Positions 25,304-34,004 of a stretch of 64,000 nucleotides of DNA are shown one piece after another. The notes under the pieces were generated by a model. That model had not been told where the DNA came from, did no database searches, and was given only the letters and a program-made list of their open reading frames with translations. The DNA lies in NCBI GenBank assembly GCA_040757335.1, contig JBFLXB010000008.1, forward strand, positions 47,199-111,198, given 5' to 3'. Positions within the stretch are counted from its first letter, which is position 1; every line of letters begins with the position of its first letter. The position numbers were made by a program, and so were the translations under genes. This DNA is from Nitrospirota bacterium. Lineage in GTDB: Bacteria > Nitrospirota > Nitrospiria > 2-01-FULL-66-17.

Positions 25304-28300
25304 ATGTGGTCGAAGATCGTTGACTTCTCGTTGAAGAACTGGTTGCTCGTGGTCGCCGGAGCGCTGCTCGTTCTCTTCGGGGGCGCTCGCGTGGTGTCGC
25401 AGATGCCGGTGGACGTGTACCCCGATATCACCGACCCGCGGGTCACGATTCTGACCGAGGCGCCGGGCTGGTCGCCGGAGGAGGTCGAGGCGCTGGTGAC
25501 CTTTCCCCTGGAGAGCGTGTTCAACGGCATGCCGTTCGTGACCCGCGTCCGGTCGTCCTCGGGGATCGGGCTCTCGGTGGTGATCGTGGAATTTGCGTGG
25601 GGCACCGACGTGTTCCGGGCCCGACAGATTGTCACCGAGCGCTTGGCCACCGTGAAGCTCCCTGCGGGGGCCGAAGCGCCGTTCATGACGCCGATCGCGT
25701 CGCGGCTGGGCGAGATCGTGGAGTTCGCGGTGGTGGATGAGAAGAACAGCCTCTCGCCCTTGGAGATGCGGGACCTGGCCGACTGGGTGATCCGGTTTCG
25801 GCTCCAATCGGCCGGAGGCATCGCCAATATCCTGAACATGGGCGGGTTTGTGAAGGAATACCAGGTCGTGGTCCATCCGGTGCACCTCACCCACTACGGG
25901 CTCTCCCTCCACGAGGTCTTCGAGGCGCTCGAGCAGAGTAATCTCAACGCGGCGGGCGGGTTCTCCAAGGAGCGGCAGCAGGAGTATCTGATCCGCGGGC
26001 TCGGACGGATTCAGACGGTGGCCGATATCGAGAACGTGGTGATCACCACCCGGGACAGCGTGCCGATCTACGTCAAAGACGTGGCCGAGGTTCGGGTCTC
26101 GGGTCCGGCGGTCCGCCGGGGAGCGGGGAGCCTGAACGGCAACGAAGCCGTGCTCGGGCGCATCGTGAAACAGCCGGGCACCAACACGCTGGAGTTGACC
26201 GCCAAGGTCTTTGCGATCTTCGAGCAACTCAAGACCACGCTTCCGGATGGAGTTCGAATCGCCACCGAGTATGTGCAGGCCGAGGTCATCGAACGCGCGA
26301 TCCGCACAGTGAGGGAGTCCTTTCTCGAAGGCGCGGTCCTGGTGGTGGTCATCCTGTTCGTGTTCTTGTGGAACCTCCGCGCGTCGTTGATCACGCTCAC
26401 GGCCATTCCACTGTCGTTGATGCTCGGCATCGTCTTCATCGCGGTTCAGGGCATGACCCTGAACGTGATGACCCTGGCCGCGCTGACCATCGCGATCGGC
26501 CTGGTGGTGGACGATGCGATCATCGTGGTGGAGAACATCCACCGGCGGCTTCGAGAGGCCTCGGCGACGCCAACCGATGTGGGGAAAGGGCGGAGGCGGG
26601 AGATCGTCCTTGCGGCCACGCAGGAGATCGTGGGCTCCGTGGTCTACGCCACGATCATCATCATGCTGGTCTTCCTGCCCATCTTTGCGTTCAAGGGAAT
26701 CGAGGGCCGCCTCTTTGCGCCCTTGGCGACCACCGTGATCGTGGCGATGGGTGCGTCGCTCCTGGTGTCCGTGACGCTCAGTCCCGCGCTGAGCTATCTC
26801 TTTTTGGTGTCCCGGTCGGGGGTGAGTCACCGTGAGAGCCCGGTGCTGTCATGGGTGCACCGCTGGTATCGGCCGCTGCTGACCCGCGTGCTTCGGCATC
26901 GATGGCCGGTAGTCGGGGTCGTGTTCGTGATCATCGCGATGGCGGTGGCGCTGACGCCGTTCGTGGGCAAGGAGTTCCTGCCGATTATGGACGAGGGCAC
27001 GTACGTGATCAACGTACGGATGTTGCCGGGCACGTCGCTGGAGGAATCGCTCCGCATCGGCCGGCAGGTCGAACGCGCCCTCTTGGAAATTCCCGAGGTG
27101 GTCTCCACCTCGGCCCGCACCGGCCGCGCGGAGCAGGACGAGCACGCCGAGGGCGTCAACGTGAACGAAATCTTGGTGAACGTGAAACCGCCGGAACAGC
27201 GCACTCATGCGCGCGAGGCGGTGCTCGCCGATATCCGGGAGAAGTTGGAGCAGTTTCCCGGGGCTGCCACGTTCGTCGGCCAACCGATCCAGCACCGGAT
27301 CGACGAACTGCTCTCCGGCGTGACGGCGCAGGTGGCGATCAAGCTCTTCGGTTCTGACCTCGAGGTGCTGCGATCCACCGCGCAGAGCGTCGCCGCGTCG
27401 GTGCGGTCGGTCTCTGGCGCGGCCGACGTGCTGGTCGAGCAGCAGGTGGACATTCCCCAGCTCCAGATTCAGATCGATCGTACTGCCGCGGCCCGGTACG
27501 GGCTGTCGGTCGGCGAGGTGTCGCGCTTTATCGAGACGGCGTTCAAGGGAGAAGTGGCGACGCAGGTCATCGACGGGCAACGCACGTACGACCTCGTCGT
27601 CATTCTCGATCACGCCTATCGCGACGACCTCGAGAAGATGCGGCAACTGCTCATCGATACCCCCGCCGGTCCAACCGTGCCACTGGAGCGCGTCGCTCAC
27701 GTCCGTTATGGCAAGGGTCCCAACACCATCAATCGTGAGAACGTGTCCCGCCGGATCGTCATCCAGTCCAACGTCCAGGGGCGCGACCTGGGTGGGTTTA
27801 TCGAGGACGTGCAGCGCGCCGTGGCGCAGCGGGTCACGCTCCCGGAGGGATATTTCCTAGTGTACGGGGGACAGTTCGAAGCCCAGCAGGAGGCCATGCG
27901 GCAACTGATCCTCTTGGGCGGCCTGATCCTGGTCGCGGTGTTTCTCCTGCTCTACATGAGTTTGGGATCCGTCACCTCGGCCGTGCTGGTGATGCTCAAT
28001 CTGCCGTTCGCACTGGCTGGCGGGGTGTTTGCGGTCTTCCTCTCTGGTGGCGTGTTGTCTATCCCCTCCGCCATCGGGTTCATCCTGCTGTTCGGCATCG
28101 CGATCCGCAACGGGATTATCCTGATCATGCACATTAGTACCCTCCGCGCGCAGGAAGGCCTCTCGCTGGAGGACGCGATCCTGCTCGGCGCCGAGCACCG
28201 CGTGAGCCCCGTGCTGATGACAGCGTTGGCGGCCGGAATCGGGATGGTGCCGCTGGCGCTGGCCACGGGCTCCGGCGCCGAACTGCTCAAGCCGTTGGCC

Positions 28301-28444
28301 ACCGTGATCGTGGGCGGCATGGTGACCAGCACCGCGCTGACGCTCTTGGCGCTGCCGGCGCTGTATGACTTGGTGGAGGAATGGCGTGGTCCTCGTAACG
28401 CCCGGATATCTCCCCCCGCGCCCACTGTGCAAACGAGGTCTTGA
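25304..28444 (+). CDS. Heavy-metal RND efflux pump (CzcA family)
   Basis: The 1046-residue inner-membrane RND transporter has the family N terminus (KIVDFSLKNWLLVVAGALLVLFGG...MPVDVYPDITDPRVTILTEAPGWSPEEVE), twelve predicted spans and two large periplasmic loops. The TM4 proton-relay motif reads AIGLVVDDAIIVVEN (about residues 394-408). The motif differs from the DFG-x3-DGA form of Czc zinc/cobalt pumps and resembles the class with AIG-x3-DDA-x3-VEN, so the substrate cannot be assigned confidently. The start at 25304 has AAGGAGG upstream; an earlier frame extension lies in the repeat. The final codon overlaps the MerR-type promoter. Confidence 0.93.
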   Translation: MWSKIVDFSLKNWLLVVAGALLVLFGGARVVSQMPVDVYPDITDPRVTILTEAPGWSPEEVEALVTFPLESVFNGMPFVTRVRSSSGIGLSVVIVEFAWGTDVFRARQIVTERLATVKLPAGAEAPFMTPIASRLGEIVEFAVVDEKNSLSPLEMRDLADWVIRFRLQSAGGIANILNMGGFVKEYQVVVHPVHLTHYGLSLHEVFEALEQSNLNAAGGFSKERQQEYLIRGLGRIQTVADIENVVITTRDSVPIYVKDVAEVRVSGPAVRRGAGSLNGNEAVLGRIVKQPGTNTLELTAKVFAIFEQLKTTLPDGVRIATEYVQAEVIERAIRTVRESFLEGAVLVVVILFVFLWNLRASLITLTAIPLSLMLGIVFIAVQGMTLNVMTLAALTIAIGLVVDDAIIVVENIHRRLREASATPTDVGKGRRREIVLAATQEIVGSVVYATIIIMLVFLPIFAFKGIEGRLFAPLATTVIVAMGASLLVSVTLSPALSYLFLVSRSGVSHRESPVLSWVHRWYRPLLTRVLRHRWPVVGVVFVIIAMAVALTPFVGKEFLPIMDEGTYVINVRMLPGTSLEESLRIGRQVERALLEIPEVVSTSARTGRAEQDEHAEGVNVNEILVNVKPPEQRTHAREAVLADIREKLEQFPGAATFVGQPIQHRIDELLSGVTAQVAIKLFGSDLEVLRSTAQSVAASVRSVSGAADVLVEQQVDIPQLQIQIDRTAAARYGLSVGEVSRFIETAFKGEVATQVIDGQRTYDLVVILDHAYRDDLEKMRQLLIDTPAGPTVPLERVAHVRYGKGPNTINRENVSRRIVIQSNVQGRDLGGFIEDVQRAVAQRVTLPEGYFLVYGGQFEAQQEAMRQLILLGGLILVAVFLLLYMSLGSVTSAVLVMLNLPFALAGGVFAVFLSGGVLSIPSAIGFILLFGIAIRNGIILIMHISTLRAQEGLSLEDAILLGAEHRVSPVLMTALAAGIGMVPLALATGSGAELLKPLATVIVGGMVTSTALTLLALPALYDLVEEWRGPRNARISPPAPTVQTRS

Positions 28445-28472
28445 CCCTCTACCATAGTAGAGGGTGTAGCGT
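28441..28472 (+). promoter_or_regulatory. MerR-type promoter/operator
   Basis: The -35 hexamer TTGACC (28441-28446) is followed by a perfect dyad ACCCTCTAC-CATA-GTAGAGGGT (28444-28465). -10-like bases (TGTAGC or TAGCGT) come 18-20 bp after the -35. Placing a dyad inside an overlong spacer is the arrangement MerR regulators untwist to activate transcription. It precedes merR itself, so the whole cluster may be read from one promoter. The -35 overlaps the pump gene's stop codon. Confidence 0.8.
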
Positions 28473-28493
28473 GTCAACCAGACGAGGTCGACC

Positions 28494-28949
28494 ATGAACG
28501 CCAACCTTCGCATTGGCCTGGTGGCTCGGCAGGTCGGGGTCAGCGTGCAGACGATTCGGTACTACGAACGGCGGAAGCTACTGGTGCCCGCGGCGCGCAC
28601 CGCGTCCGGGTACCGACGGTATGGGAACGACGATCTTCAGCGGCTGCAGTTCATCCAGCATGCGAAGGCGCTCGGATTCACGCTTAGGGAAATCGGCGAT
28701 CTGCTGGCGCTTCGCATCGACCGTTCGGCACGCTGCGGCGACGTGAAAGAGCGCGCCGCGGCCAAACTCAACGAGGTGGAACGCCGCATCGAGCATCTGG
28801 AACACCTCGCGCGGGTCCTTCGCGGGTTGGTGCGGGACTGCCGTGCCGGTCGTTTGACCGGGGAGTGTCCGATCCTGCGGGCTCTGGAGGCACGCGCCGA
28901 TCTCCGTGACCTGACCACGAAGCCGCTCGGAAGAGGGGGAAGACGATGA
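28494..28949 (+). CDS. merR: MerR-family mercuric/metal-responsive activator
   Basis: The 151-residue protein has an N-terminal winged helix (RIGLVARQVGVSVQTIRYYERRKLLVPAARTASGYRRYGNDDLQRLQFIQHAKALGFTLREIGDLL). A dimerisation helix follows, and three cysteines sit at the positions used for Hg(II): one in SARCGDVKERA (about residue 80) and two in RDCRAGRLTGECPIL. The cysteine pattern and the downstream merF and merA support mercury sensing. It is transcribed with, not divergent from, its targets and overlaps the next gene by ATGA. Confidence 0.88.
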   Translation: MNANLRIGLVARQVGVSVQTIRYYERRKLLVPAARTASGYRRYGNDDLQRLQFIQHAKALGFTLREIGDLLALRIDRSARCGDVKERAAAKLNEVERRIEHLEHLARVLRGLVRDCRAGRLTGECPILRALEARADLRDLTTKPLGRGGRR

Positions 28950-29221
28950 AGAGAACGGTTGAGATCTTTTCCGCGGGTTGTCCACTGTGTCGGGACGCCG
29001 AGGCCCGGGTCCGAGCCATCGCCTGCCCGAGCTGCGAGGTGTCGGTGCGGGACCTCAATGACCCGGCGACCGGGACGGACAACCTCAGGCGCGTGCAAGC
29101 CTACGGGATTCGAGCCGTGCCCGCCGTGGTGGTGAACGGCCGGCTCCTGGATTGTTGCCGTGCCGAGGGACCGACCGACGAGCCGCTCCGCACCGCGGGG
29201 ATCGGCGTCCCGCTCAAGTAG
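28946..29221 (+). CDS. Thioredoxin/glutaredoxin-like protein of the mer cluster
   Basis: The 91-residue protein has a thioredoxin-like fold pattern: VEIFSAGCPLCRDAEARV with a CxxC active site, and the cis-proline region GIRAVPAVVVNGRLL. An additional CC pair occurs near residue 70 (LLDCCRAEG). It overlaps merR and precedes merF, so it probably handles thiol-bound mercury or keeps mer cysteines reduced. That role is inferred from context. Confidence 0.8.
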   Translation: MKRTVEIFSAGCPLCRDAEARVRAIACPSCEVSVRDLNDPATGTDNLRRVQAYGIRAVPAVVVNGRLLDCCRAEGPTDEPLRTAGIGVPLK

Positions 29222-29235
29222 GCGTCAGTTCGGTC

Positions 29236-29451
29236 GTGTTCAATAACCCGTCGCGGTGTGTCCGCGTCGGCCTGACGGGATCGCTCGTGGCGACCGTGTG
29301 CTGCGCCACGCCGATCCTGGTCGTCGTCCTGACCGCGCTGGGCCTTGGCGCGATCACAGGCTATCTCGACGCGGTCCTGCTGCCGCTGCTCGGCCTCTTC
29401 GGCGGCCTCACCGTGTACGGTCTCGTGCTGAAGCGGCGGAGGTGTTCCTGA
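29236..29451 (+). CDS. merF: MerF-type mercury transporter
   Basis: The 71-residue inner-membrane protein has two helices. The first carries the vicinal cysteine pair VATVCCATPILVVVLTALGLGAITGYLD and the second is VLLPLLGLFGGLTVYGLVLKRRRCS. This matches MerF, which moves Hg(II) into the cytoplasm for reduction. The start is a GTG at 29236, chosen to give family length; no strong ribosome-binding site is seen, so the true start may differ by a few codons. Confidence 0.85.
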   Translation: MFNNPSRCVRVGLTGSLVATVCCATPILVVVLTALGLGAITGYLDAVLLPLLGLFGGLTVYGLVLKRRRCS

Positions 29452-29544
29452 CAGCATGGCGCCGGGAACAGTGCGGGCTGTCAGCACCAAGCCCACCCGA
29501 TCCCCGTTCCGGCGTGTCGGGCTCATCGGATTCTGGAGGGCCTC

Positions 29545-30954
29545 ATGAGGACTGATCGCTCCTTTGATGTGGTGATCCTCGGCTCCGGATCATCGGCGTT
29601 TGCCGCGGCGATCAAAGCGACCGAACTGGGCGCGCGAGTGGCCATGACCGAGGCGGGTCTGATCGGGGGCACGTGCGTCAACGTCGGGTGTATCCCCAGC
29701 AAGACGTTGATCCAGGCCGCCGAACTCTCGTACGCGCCCGTCCACACCGCGTATCGTGGGCTGGGGGTCCCGCAGGGGAGGGTCGATCTTGCCGCGTTGG
29801 TCCGGCAAAAAGACCGTCTGGTCAGGCGCCTGCGACAACACAAGTACCTCGAGGTCGCCGAGGGCAACGACCAGATCACGCGGCTCAAAGGCCGTGCCCG
29901 GCTGGTCTCGCAGAACCACGTTCGCGTCGGCGATCGAGTCGTGAAGGGCCGTTGGATGTTGATCGCCACCGGCTCGCGGCCGTGCATCCCAAGCATTCCA
30001 GGGCTTGAGACCGTGAGATACCTGACCAGCACCGACGCCTTGGCGCTTACAACTCGGCCGCGGTCGATGGTCGTCATCGGGGGCGGGTTTATCGCGCTGG
30101 AACTGGGCCAGATGTTTCACCGCTTCGGTACCAAGGTGACGATCGTCGAGCGGGGGCCCCGCGTGCTCAAGGCTTTTGATGACGAAATTGCCGAATCGAT
30201 CCAGGCCATCCTCAGAGAGGAAGGGCTCGCCATCGCGACACAGACTCGTGTGAATGGGGTGCGCCGGGTGGGTAAGCACATCGCGGTCGATGTCACGCGT
30301 CACGGGCGGGCGAAGCGACTGAAGGCCGAGCATCTTCTCATCGCGTGCGGGCGAACGCCGAACAGCGATGGGATCGGGCTGGAGCACGCCGGCATCGCGG
30401 TGGACGCCCAAGGGTTCATCCAGGTCAACGACGAACTGCGGACGACTGTCGAGTCGATCTGGGCAGCCGGTGATGTCACAGGACCGCCGCTCGCCACGCC
30501 GGTTGGTGCCCGGGAGGGCGTGCTCGCCGCCGAAAACATGTTCAAGGGTGCGAAACGCACGATGGACTATACGGCCATCCCTCGCGCCGTGTTCACCGAC
30601 CCTGAGGTCGCGGCGGTGGGCATGAGTACCGCCGAGGCCAGAGCCCAAGGTCTGCAAGTCGAGGCCGATTGCCTGGATCTCATCCACGTACCCAAGGCCG
30701 CGGCGATCTATCAGACGAAAGGCCTCGTCAAGATGGTCATTGAACGTGGTACAAAGCGCATCGTAGGGATGCAACTGGTGGCATCACGCGGCGCGGACAT
30801 CATTCACGAAGCAACCTTGGCCGTGCGACACCGGTTCACCATCCACGATCTGATTCGGACCATTCATGTCTATCCCACCATGTCGGAGGCCATCCGGATG
30901 GCGGCCCAGATGTTTATCAAGGATGTGTCCAGGCTGTCTTGCTGCGCCGAATGA
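29545..30954 (+). CDS. merA: Mercuric reductase
   Basis: The 469-residue flavoprotein disulfide reductase has an FAD-binding N terminus (VVILGSGSSAFAAAIKA), the redox pair GGTCVNVGCIPSKTLIQAAE (about residues 40-60), a NAD(P)H domain (MVVIGGGFIALELGQMF) and a dimerisation domain. It ends SRLSCCAE, with the vicinal C-terminal cysteines that hand Hg(II) to the active site. The N-terminal MerP-like domain of some MerA proteins is absent; a separate MerP-like gene lies downstream. It reduces Hg(II) to Hg(0) with NADPH. The stop overlaps the next ATG. Confidence 0.95.
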   Translation: MRTDRSFDVVILGSGSSAFAAAIKATELGARVAMTEAGLIGGTCVNVGCIPSKTLIQAAELSYAPVHTAYRGLGVPQGRVDLAALVRQKDRLVRRLRQHKYLEVAEGNDQITRLKGRARLVSQNHVRVGDRVVKGRWMLIATGSRPCIPSIPGLETVRYLTSTDALALTTRPRSMVVIGGGFIALELGQMFHRFGTKVTIVERGPRVLKAFDDEIAESIQAILREEGLAIATQTRVNGVRRVGKHIAVDVTRHGRAKRLKAEHLLIACGRTPNSDGIGLEHAGIAVDAQGFIQVNDELRTTVESIWAAGDVTGPPLATPVGAREGVLAAENMFKGAKRTMDYTAIPRAVFTDPEVAAVGMSTAEARAQGLQVEADCLDLIHVPKAAAIYQTKGLVKMVIERGTKRIVGMQLVASRGADIIHEATLAVRHRFTIHDLIRTIHVYPTMSEAIRMAAQMFIKDVSRLSCCAE

Positions 30955-31817
30955 ACGCATCGACGAACGCCAACGTGGTTGCCAAGTCGAAGATCCGATC
31001 GGCTGCCACGGTGATTGCGGTGCTCACCGCGATCACAGGCCCGATGCCCGCGCTGGCGCACGAACCGATCTTTATGATCAGCCACGAGGCACCGGGGAAG
31101 GGTGCGTTCGATGTCCACACGGCGTTTCAGCACGAACGGCGGGGGGCTGAGCGCGGGCTGGAGGTGGAACAAGAGTTCACGTACGGCGTGACACGGGATC
31201 TGGCCGTCAGACTTTCCATCCCGTATGTGCGGCAGGAGATGACCACCAATCAGGGGCAGGTGGACGAGAGCGGGCTTGGGGACCCCAGGGTCCGGCTCAA
31301 ATGGCGATTCTGGGATAAAGACTTGCCTGGCGTGAAGTATGCCGTGGCTGGTGTCTTGGAATCGACCATTCCTCTCGGCACCGGCGATGCCAGATTGGGC
31401 AGGGACCAGCCAAGCCTCCTCGCGGGCCTGGCCCATGGGCGTGAAGGGCTGTCTTGGTACTATTTTGTGGATGCCCGCTACCTGTACCATGTCCCGGACG
31501 ACGACACAAAGCCGAGTGACCGGATCTATCTGGACGCGGCCTACGGTCTGCGCCCTGAACTTCGTGGGTTGGAAGACACGGATATCGTCTATTTCTTTGA
31601 ACTGAACTATCTCCATGAACGGAAAGCGGAAGCCAACGGGGTTGTCGACCCTGATTCAGGGGGAGATTTTCTGTTCTTCTCTCCCGAGGTGTTAATTTCC
31701 CCCACGAACCGGGTGATGTTTCGAGGCGGAGTGCAGATTCCGATCCTGCAATCCTTCAACGGGCAGCAAGAGCCGAAAGACTTTGCGCTCAAAGCGCTGG
31801 CCGAGTTTCGATTCTAG
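30951..31817 (+). CDS. Outer-membrane beta-barrel-like protein of the mer cluster
   Basis: The 288-residue protein has an N-terminal signal (ATVIAVLTAITGPMPALAHE). It has alternating beta-strand character, with aromatic residues at strand ends, and ends in FRF, a typical outer-membrane barrel terminal signal. Segments such as FTYGVTRDLAVRLSIPYVRQEM and FFSPEVLISPTNRVMFRGGVQIPI resemble putative transporter barrels found near metal genes. No specific family is recognised. ATGA overlap with merA shows co-expression. It may be a porin for metal entry or a sensor of envelope metal load; function unknown. Confidence 0.72.
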   Translation: MNASTNANVVAKSKIRSAATVIAVLTAITGPMPALAHEPIFMISHEAPGKGAFDVHTAFQHERRGAERGLEVEQEFTYGVTRDLAVRLSIPYVRQEMTTNQGQVDESGLGDPRVRLKWRFWDKDLPGVKYAVAGVLESTIPLGTGDARLGRDQPSLLAGLAHGREGLSWYYFVDARYLYHVPDDDTKPSDRIYLDAAYGLRPELRGLEDTDIVYFFELNYLHERKAEANGVVDPDSGGDFLFFSPEVLISPTNRVMFRGGVQIPILQSFNGQQEPKDFALKALAEFRF

Positions 31818-31833
31818 GGGAGGAGGTGGCGGC

Positions 31834-32370
31834 GTGAATATCAAAGCCATTCTGTTTCTAAACCTTGTGGCCGGTTGGCTCATCGCAGCGGCAGCCGACG
31901 CAAAGGTGATCAGCCCATCCGACGAACAGGGTGAGAATAGGATCTCGATCCGCGCGGACGGCCTGGCCTGCTACTTCTGCGCCTACGGAATGGAGCGCTT
32001 TTTCAAACAGTCGGGACGGATCGCCTGGTATGACATGAAAATGGCCGAAGGAATCGTCGAAGTCGGGTTTATCAAGGGGAAGCCGATCCTTGATGTCAGG
32101 ACCCTCAAACAGTATGTGCACGATGCGGGCTTCTCGCCCCGTGAGATCAAGGCCAAGTTGGTGGGACGGCTGACGCCAACGGACGAAGGGTATCGCTTCC
32201 GAGTGACGGAGACCGACCAGACGTTTCCAGTGGAAACCAACGCGGTCGTTCGAGCCGCACGAGAACTCGTGGATCAGGAGGTGACCGTGATCGCCCGTGT
32301 GCAGGAGGTCCAGGACGCTCCGCTGAAACTGGTGCCTGAAGCGATCCGGCCAAAAAAACTGACGCCGTGA
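31834..32370 (+). CDS. Periplasmic heavy-metal-associated (MerP-like) protein with C-terminal extension
   Basis: The 178-residue protein has a signal peptide (AILFLNLVAGWLIAAAADA). An HMA-like domain at about residues 35-110 carries the metal site in ADGLACYFCAYGMERFF (CxxC) and ends YVHDAGFSPREIKAKLVG. A 70-residue C-terminal domain of OB-like character follows (RFRVTETDQTFPV...VTVIARVQEV). Classical MerP is only about 90 residues, so this is an elaborated version. The GTG start follows GGGGAGGAGGTG. It probably binds Hg(II) or another soft metal in the periplasm. Confidence 0.8.
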   Translation: MNIKAILFLNLVAGWLIAAAADAKVISPSDEQGENRISIRADGLACYFCAYGMERFFKQSGRIAWYDMKMAEGIVEVGFIKGKPILDVRTLKQYVHDAGFSPREIKAKLVGRLTPTDEGYRFRVTETDQTFPVETNAVVRAARELVDQEVTVIARVQEVQDAPLKLVPEAIRPKKLTP

Positions 32371-32389
32371 GAGATCGCTCCCAGCGGCC

Positions 32390-33349
32390 ATGACCTCCCC
32401 GGCTTCCCTTGCCTTCGCATTCAGCCTCTTCGTCTGGGTGACCGTCTCAGCCGCAGGAGGCCAACAGGGCTTTGAGCTCGTGGCGGTATGGGGGAAACCG
32501 GGCAGCGGCCCTGGGCAATTTCATGAACCCATGGGGCTCGCCTTGGATCCTGAGGGAAACCTGTACGTGGCCGATGCCCGCAATGTCCGAATTCAAAAGC
32601 TCTCCGCGAGTGGCGACTTTCTCCTGGCCTGGGGAGGGCCCGGTGCGGGTCAGGGGGAGTTTTCAAAGCCCGTGGATGTCGCGGTGGATGCCGACAGCCG
32701 CGTCTACGTCAGCGACTATGATGTGGACCGGATACAGGTCTTCACGTCCGATGGCCAATATCTCCGGCAGTGGGGACAGAGCGGCAAGGAGCCGGGGCGG
32801 TTCACGGTCGCCGCAGGTTTGGGGATCGATCGTGCACGGCAACGGATCTATCTCGCCGAGTTCTACAACAAGCGGGTGGAGGCATACAGCCTGGAGGGAG
32901 ACCTGCTGTTTCAGATCGGAACACCCGGAAGGGTTTGGAGTGGAGCCATGAACTACCCCACGGACGTGGCGGTGGATGGGGATGGAGACGTCTATGTGGC
33001 GGACGCGTACAACCACCGCATCCAGAAATTCTCGCGCGACGGGACATTCCTGGGAAAATGGGGTGGGCCGTGGGGCTGGGGAGTGCCCTCATCCTGGGAA
33101 GGATGGTTTCGGGTGCCGTCCGGCATTGCGGTGGATTCATCCGGACGGATCTTCGTGTCCGACAGCGCAAACCAGCGAATCGTCGCCTTTTCACCACGCG
33201 GCCGAGTTTTGGCCACGTGGAATCTGGATATCTCAACCGACCTGTTCTCGCCCAGTCGGGTTGCCATTGGGCCGAACGACCGCGTCTTTGCAACCGACAC
33301 GGCTCATGACCGGGTGCTCGTGTTGGAATTCGGCACGCACCGCCGATGA
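32390..33349 (+). CDS. Secreted NHL-repeat beta-propeller protein
   Basis: The 319-residue protein has a signal peptide (SLAFAFSLFVWVTVSAAGG) followed by six NHL repeats. Each repeat has the form P-x-(D/G)-(V/L)-A-(V/L)-D...(V/I)-Y-V-(A/S)-D...RIQ-(K/V)-F, for example DVAVDGDGDVYVADAYNHRIQKFSRDG. A six-bladed propeller outside the cytoplasm is predicted. Such domains bind proteins or ligands rather than define a reaction. It sits 19 bp behind the MerP-like gene and looks co-transcribed, which is unusual for a mercury cluster. Confidence 0.85.
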   Translation: MTSPASLAFAFSLFVWVTVSAAGGQQGFELVAVWGKPGSGPGQFHEPMGLALDPEGNLYVADARNVRIQKLSASGDFLLAWGGPGAGQGEFSKPVDVAVDADSRVYVSDYDVDRIQVFTSDGQYLRQWGQSGKEPGRFTVAAGLGIDRARQRIYLAEFYNKRVEAYSLEGDLLFQIGTPGRVWSGAMNYPTDVAVDGDGDVYVADAYNHRIQKFSRDGTFLGKWGGPWGWGVPSSWEGWFRVPSGIAVDSSGRIFVSDSANQRIVAFSPRGRVLATWNLDISTDLFSPSRVAIGPNDRVFATDTAHDRVLVLEFGTHRR

Positions 33350-33363
33350 GGAGAGACTGCCGG

Positions 33364-33446
33364 CGCCCACTATGTCCGAAGCGACTCGAATGGCGGCCCA
33401 GATGTTCACTCAGGATGTGTCAAAGCTGTCCTGTTGCGCGGAGTAA
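33364..33446 (+). pseudogene. Relic of a second merA 3' end
   Basis: The last 26 codons translate as P-TMSEATRMAAQMFTQDVSKLSCCAE and stop. They are nearly identical to the merA C terminus at 30873-30954 (TMSEAIRMAAQMFIKDVSRLSCCAE), with similar DNA. Nothing before position 33364 resembles the rest of merA. This is a decayed duplicate 3' end, probably left by recombination that inserted or retained the three genes between the copies. A short translated peptide starting at the internal ATG is possible but unlikely. Confidence 0.82.
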
Positions 33447-33476
33447 TGGAGTAATACGGAGAAAAAGGAGGTCTCA

Positions 33477-34004
33477 ATGAAAAGCAAAATCATCTTAGCG
33501 GCAGTTCTGAGCACCGTGAGTCTGATGCTGACCAGCAGCATAGGAGCCGCGGCGGAACCGCAGACGATGCTGATCCATCTGAAGACCAGCCTCAAACACG
33601 ACGACGCGCAGATCTGCGTGGCCTACAATGCCATCTGGGCCGCGCTGGAAGAAGGCTTGAAGGTCGACGTGCTCATCGATGCCGACGCGGTCAATACCTA
33701 CAAGGTCGGCTGGTGGGGTAAGGACGATATCGAAGGCTATAAGCTGCCGGAGCGGATGCGGGAGGTGCTGGCCCGGCAGTTCAGCGTGCCCCTGGAACGC
33801 GTGCCCGGGGTGTACGGTGAGTACCTGGTGATGCTGCACGACAAAGGCGCGGAGTTCTACATCGATGAAGAGATGCTGATCACCGCGGGCATCGCCAAAC
33901 GGCCGGGCGATCTCGATCGGGTCTCCAACAAGTTCTTCAAGCCCGTGACGCTGCCCGAGATGATCCGGCTGAGAACAAGCGCGGATGTGTACCTCGTCTA
34001 CTGA
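33477..34004 (+). CDS. Periplasmic DsrE-family protein
   Basis: The 175-residue protein has a signal peptide (IILAAVLSTVSLMLTSSIGAAA). A DsrE/DsrF-like fold follows: MLIHLKTSLKHDDAQICVAYNAIWAALEEGLKVDVLIDADAV, then YLVMLHDKGAEFYIDEEMLITAGI and a C-terminal VYLVY strand. DsrE proteins trap persulfides or bind thiols. A cysteine (QICVA) is present, but the position of the classical DsrE active cysteine is not conserved. AAAAAGGAGG precedes the ATG. It follows the mer cluster and may share sulfur/thiol handling with it (inferred). Confidence 0.78.
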   Translation: MKSKIILAAVLSTVSLMLTSSIGAAAEPQTMLIHLKTSLKHDDAQICVAYNAIWAALEEGLKVDVLIDADAVNTYKVGWWGKDDIEGYKLPERMREVLARQFSVPLERVPGVYGEYLVMLHDKGAEFYIDEEMLITAGIAKRPGDLDRVSNKFFKPVTLPEMIRLRTSADVYLVY

